Assembly: GCA_012800625.1 (NCBI GenBank)
Contig: JAAZIY010000384.1
Coordinates: 1-6,615 of the forward strand
DNA from: Lentisphaerota bacterium
GTDB taxonomy: Bacteria > Verrucomicrobiota > Lentisphaeria > Oligosphaerales > Oligosphaeraceae
Direction of reading: 5' to 3'
DNA length: 6,615 bases
Positions within the stretch are counted from its first letter, which is position 1. Each line of letters opens with the position of its first letter. The notes under the pieces were generated by a model. The model ran no database searches and was not told the DNA's origin. It was given only the letters and a program-made list of their open reading frames with translations. The translations under genes and the position numbers were made by a program. This document shows positions 6,532 to 6,615 of this stretch, one piece after another.

Positions 6532-6586
6532 GCGCACGAAGGGGGAGGACACGAAGACACACCAAGGCACACCAAGGCACACGAAG
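6532..6586 (+). repeat. Dispersed repeat copy 4 (four units plus a degenerate one)
   Basis: GGACACGAAG (6547-6556), ACACACCAAG, GCACACCAAG and GCACACGAAG (to 6586) form four consecutive 10-bp units of the same family as 3144-3243. A fifth, separated unit GCGCACGAAG lies at 6532-6541, directly after the stop codon of the PotA-type gene. The units differ from one another more than those of the array at 3144, which suggests an older array. Confidence 0.85.
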
Positions 6587-6590
6587 GGCT

Positions 6591-6615
6591 TATGCGGCGC
6601 CTGCGGCGCCGCATA
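6591..6615. other. Perfect palindromic hairpin at the window edge
   Basis: The arm TATGCGGCGCC (6591-6601) and its exact reverse complement GGCGCCGCATA (6605-6615) enclose the loop TGC. The window stops at the last paired base, so the stem may be longer (the left arm could extend outward into GGGCT). It could be the terminator of the PotA-type gene if a T-run follows, or part of a repeat element together with the 10-bp units just before it; neither can be decided here. Confidence 0.75.

Overview
The window is a piece of a moderately GC-rich bacterial chromosome, judged by eye. It carries five protein genes, one tRNA gene and an unusual family of short intergenic repeats. I cannot name the organism. 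The Shine-Dalgarno sites, the GTG/TTG starts, a tRNA with encoded CCA and the dispersed 10-bp repeats would all fit an environmental or anaerobic bacterium, but no marker gene fixes the phylum. No gene cluster here forms an obvious defence or secondary-metabolism system.

Layout, left to right. The window opens inside a gene for a Cu(I)-exporting P1B-type ATPase (1-2076, +; its N-terminus lies outside). Next is a solitary beta-class DNA methyltransferase (2190-3122, +), probably an N6-adenine enzyme. After a 100-bp array of ten 10-bp units comes a PHP-family phosphoesterase (3253-4155, +) of the RnmA/YciV (TrpH) type. A strong terminator at 4165-4206 can serve both directions. It separates the PHP gene from a convergent ThuA-like gene (4215-4979, -), which lies 51 bp downstream of a tRNA-Val(UAC) gene (5031-5107, -) that has its own sigma70-like promoter. 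Divergently, at 5320-6531 (+), lies a PotA-type ABC transporter ATPase. Its permease and binding-protein partners, if linked, must lie to the right of the window. The enzymes look like ordinary housekeeping or accessory functions with no shared pathway.

The most notable signal is between the genes. Four copies of an element with core GGACACGAAGACACACGAAG lie at 2093-2112 (-), 3144-3243 (+), 5199-5218 (-) and 6547-6586 (+). One sits in each of the four large gaps that are not convergent. Two copies are short (two units), one has four units and one has ten. The two copies flanking the methyltransferase gene also share a second box, ACCCCG(T/C)CCAAAAAG, and lie in inverted orientation, so that gene is bracketed by imperfect inverted repeats. 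The ten-unit array has no T on the + strand over 107 nt, is open in all six frames, and runs directly into the ribosome binding site of the PHP gene. The right end holds a perfect 11-bp palindrome cut by the window edge, just after the fourth repeat copy. What these repeats do is inference only.
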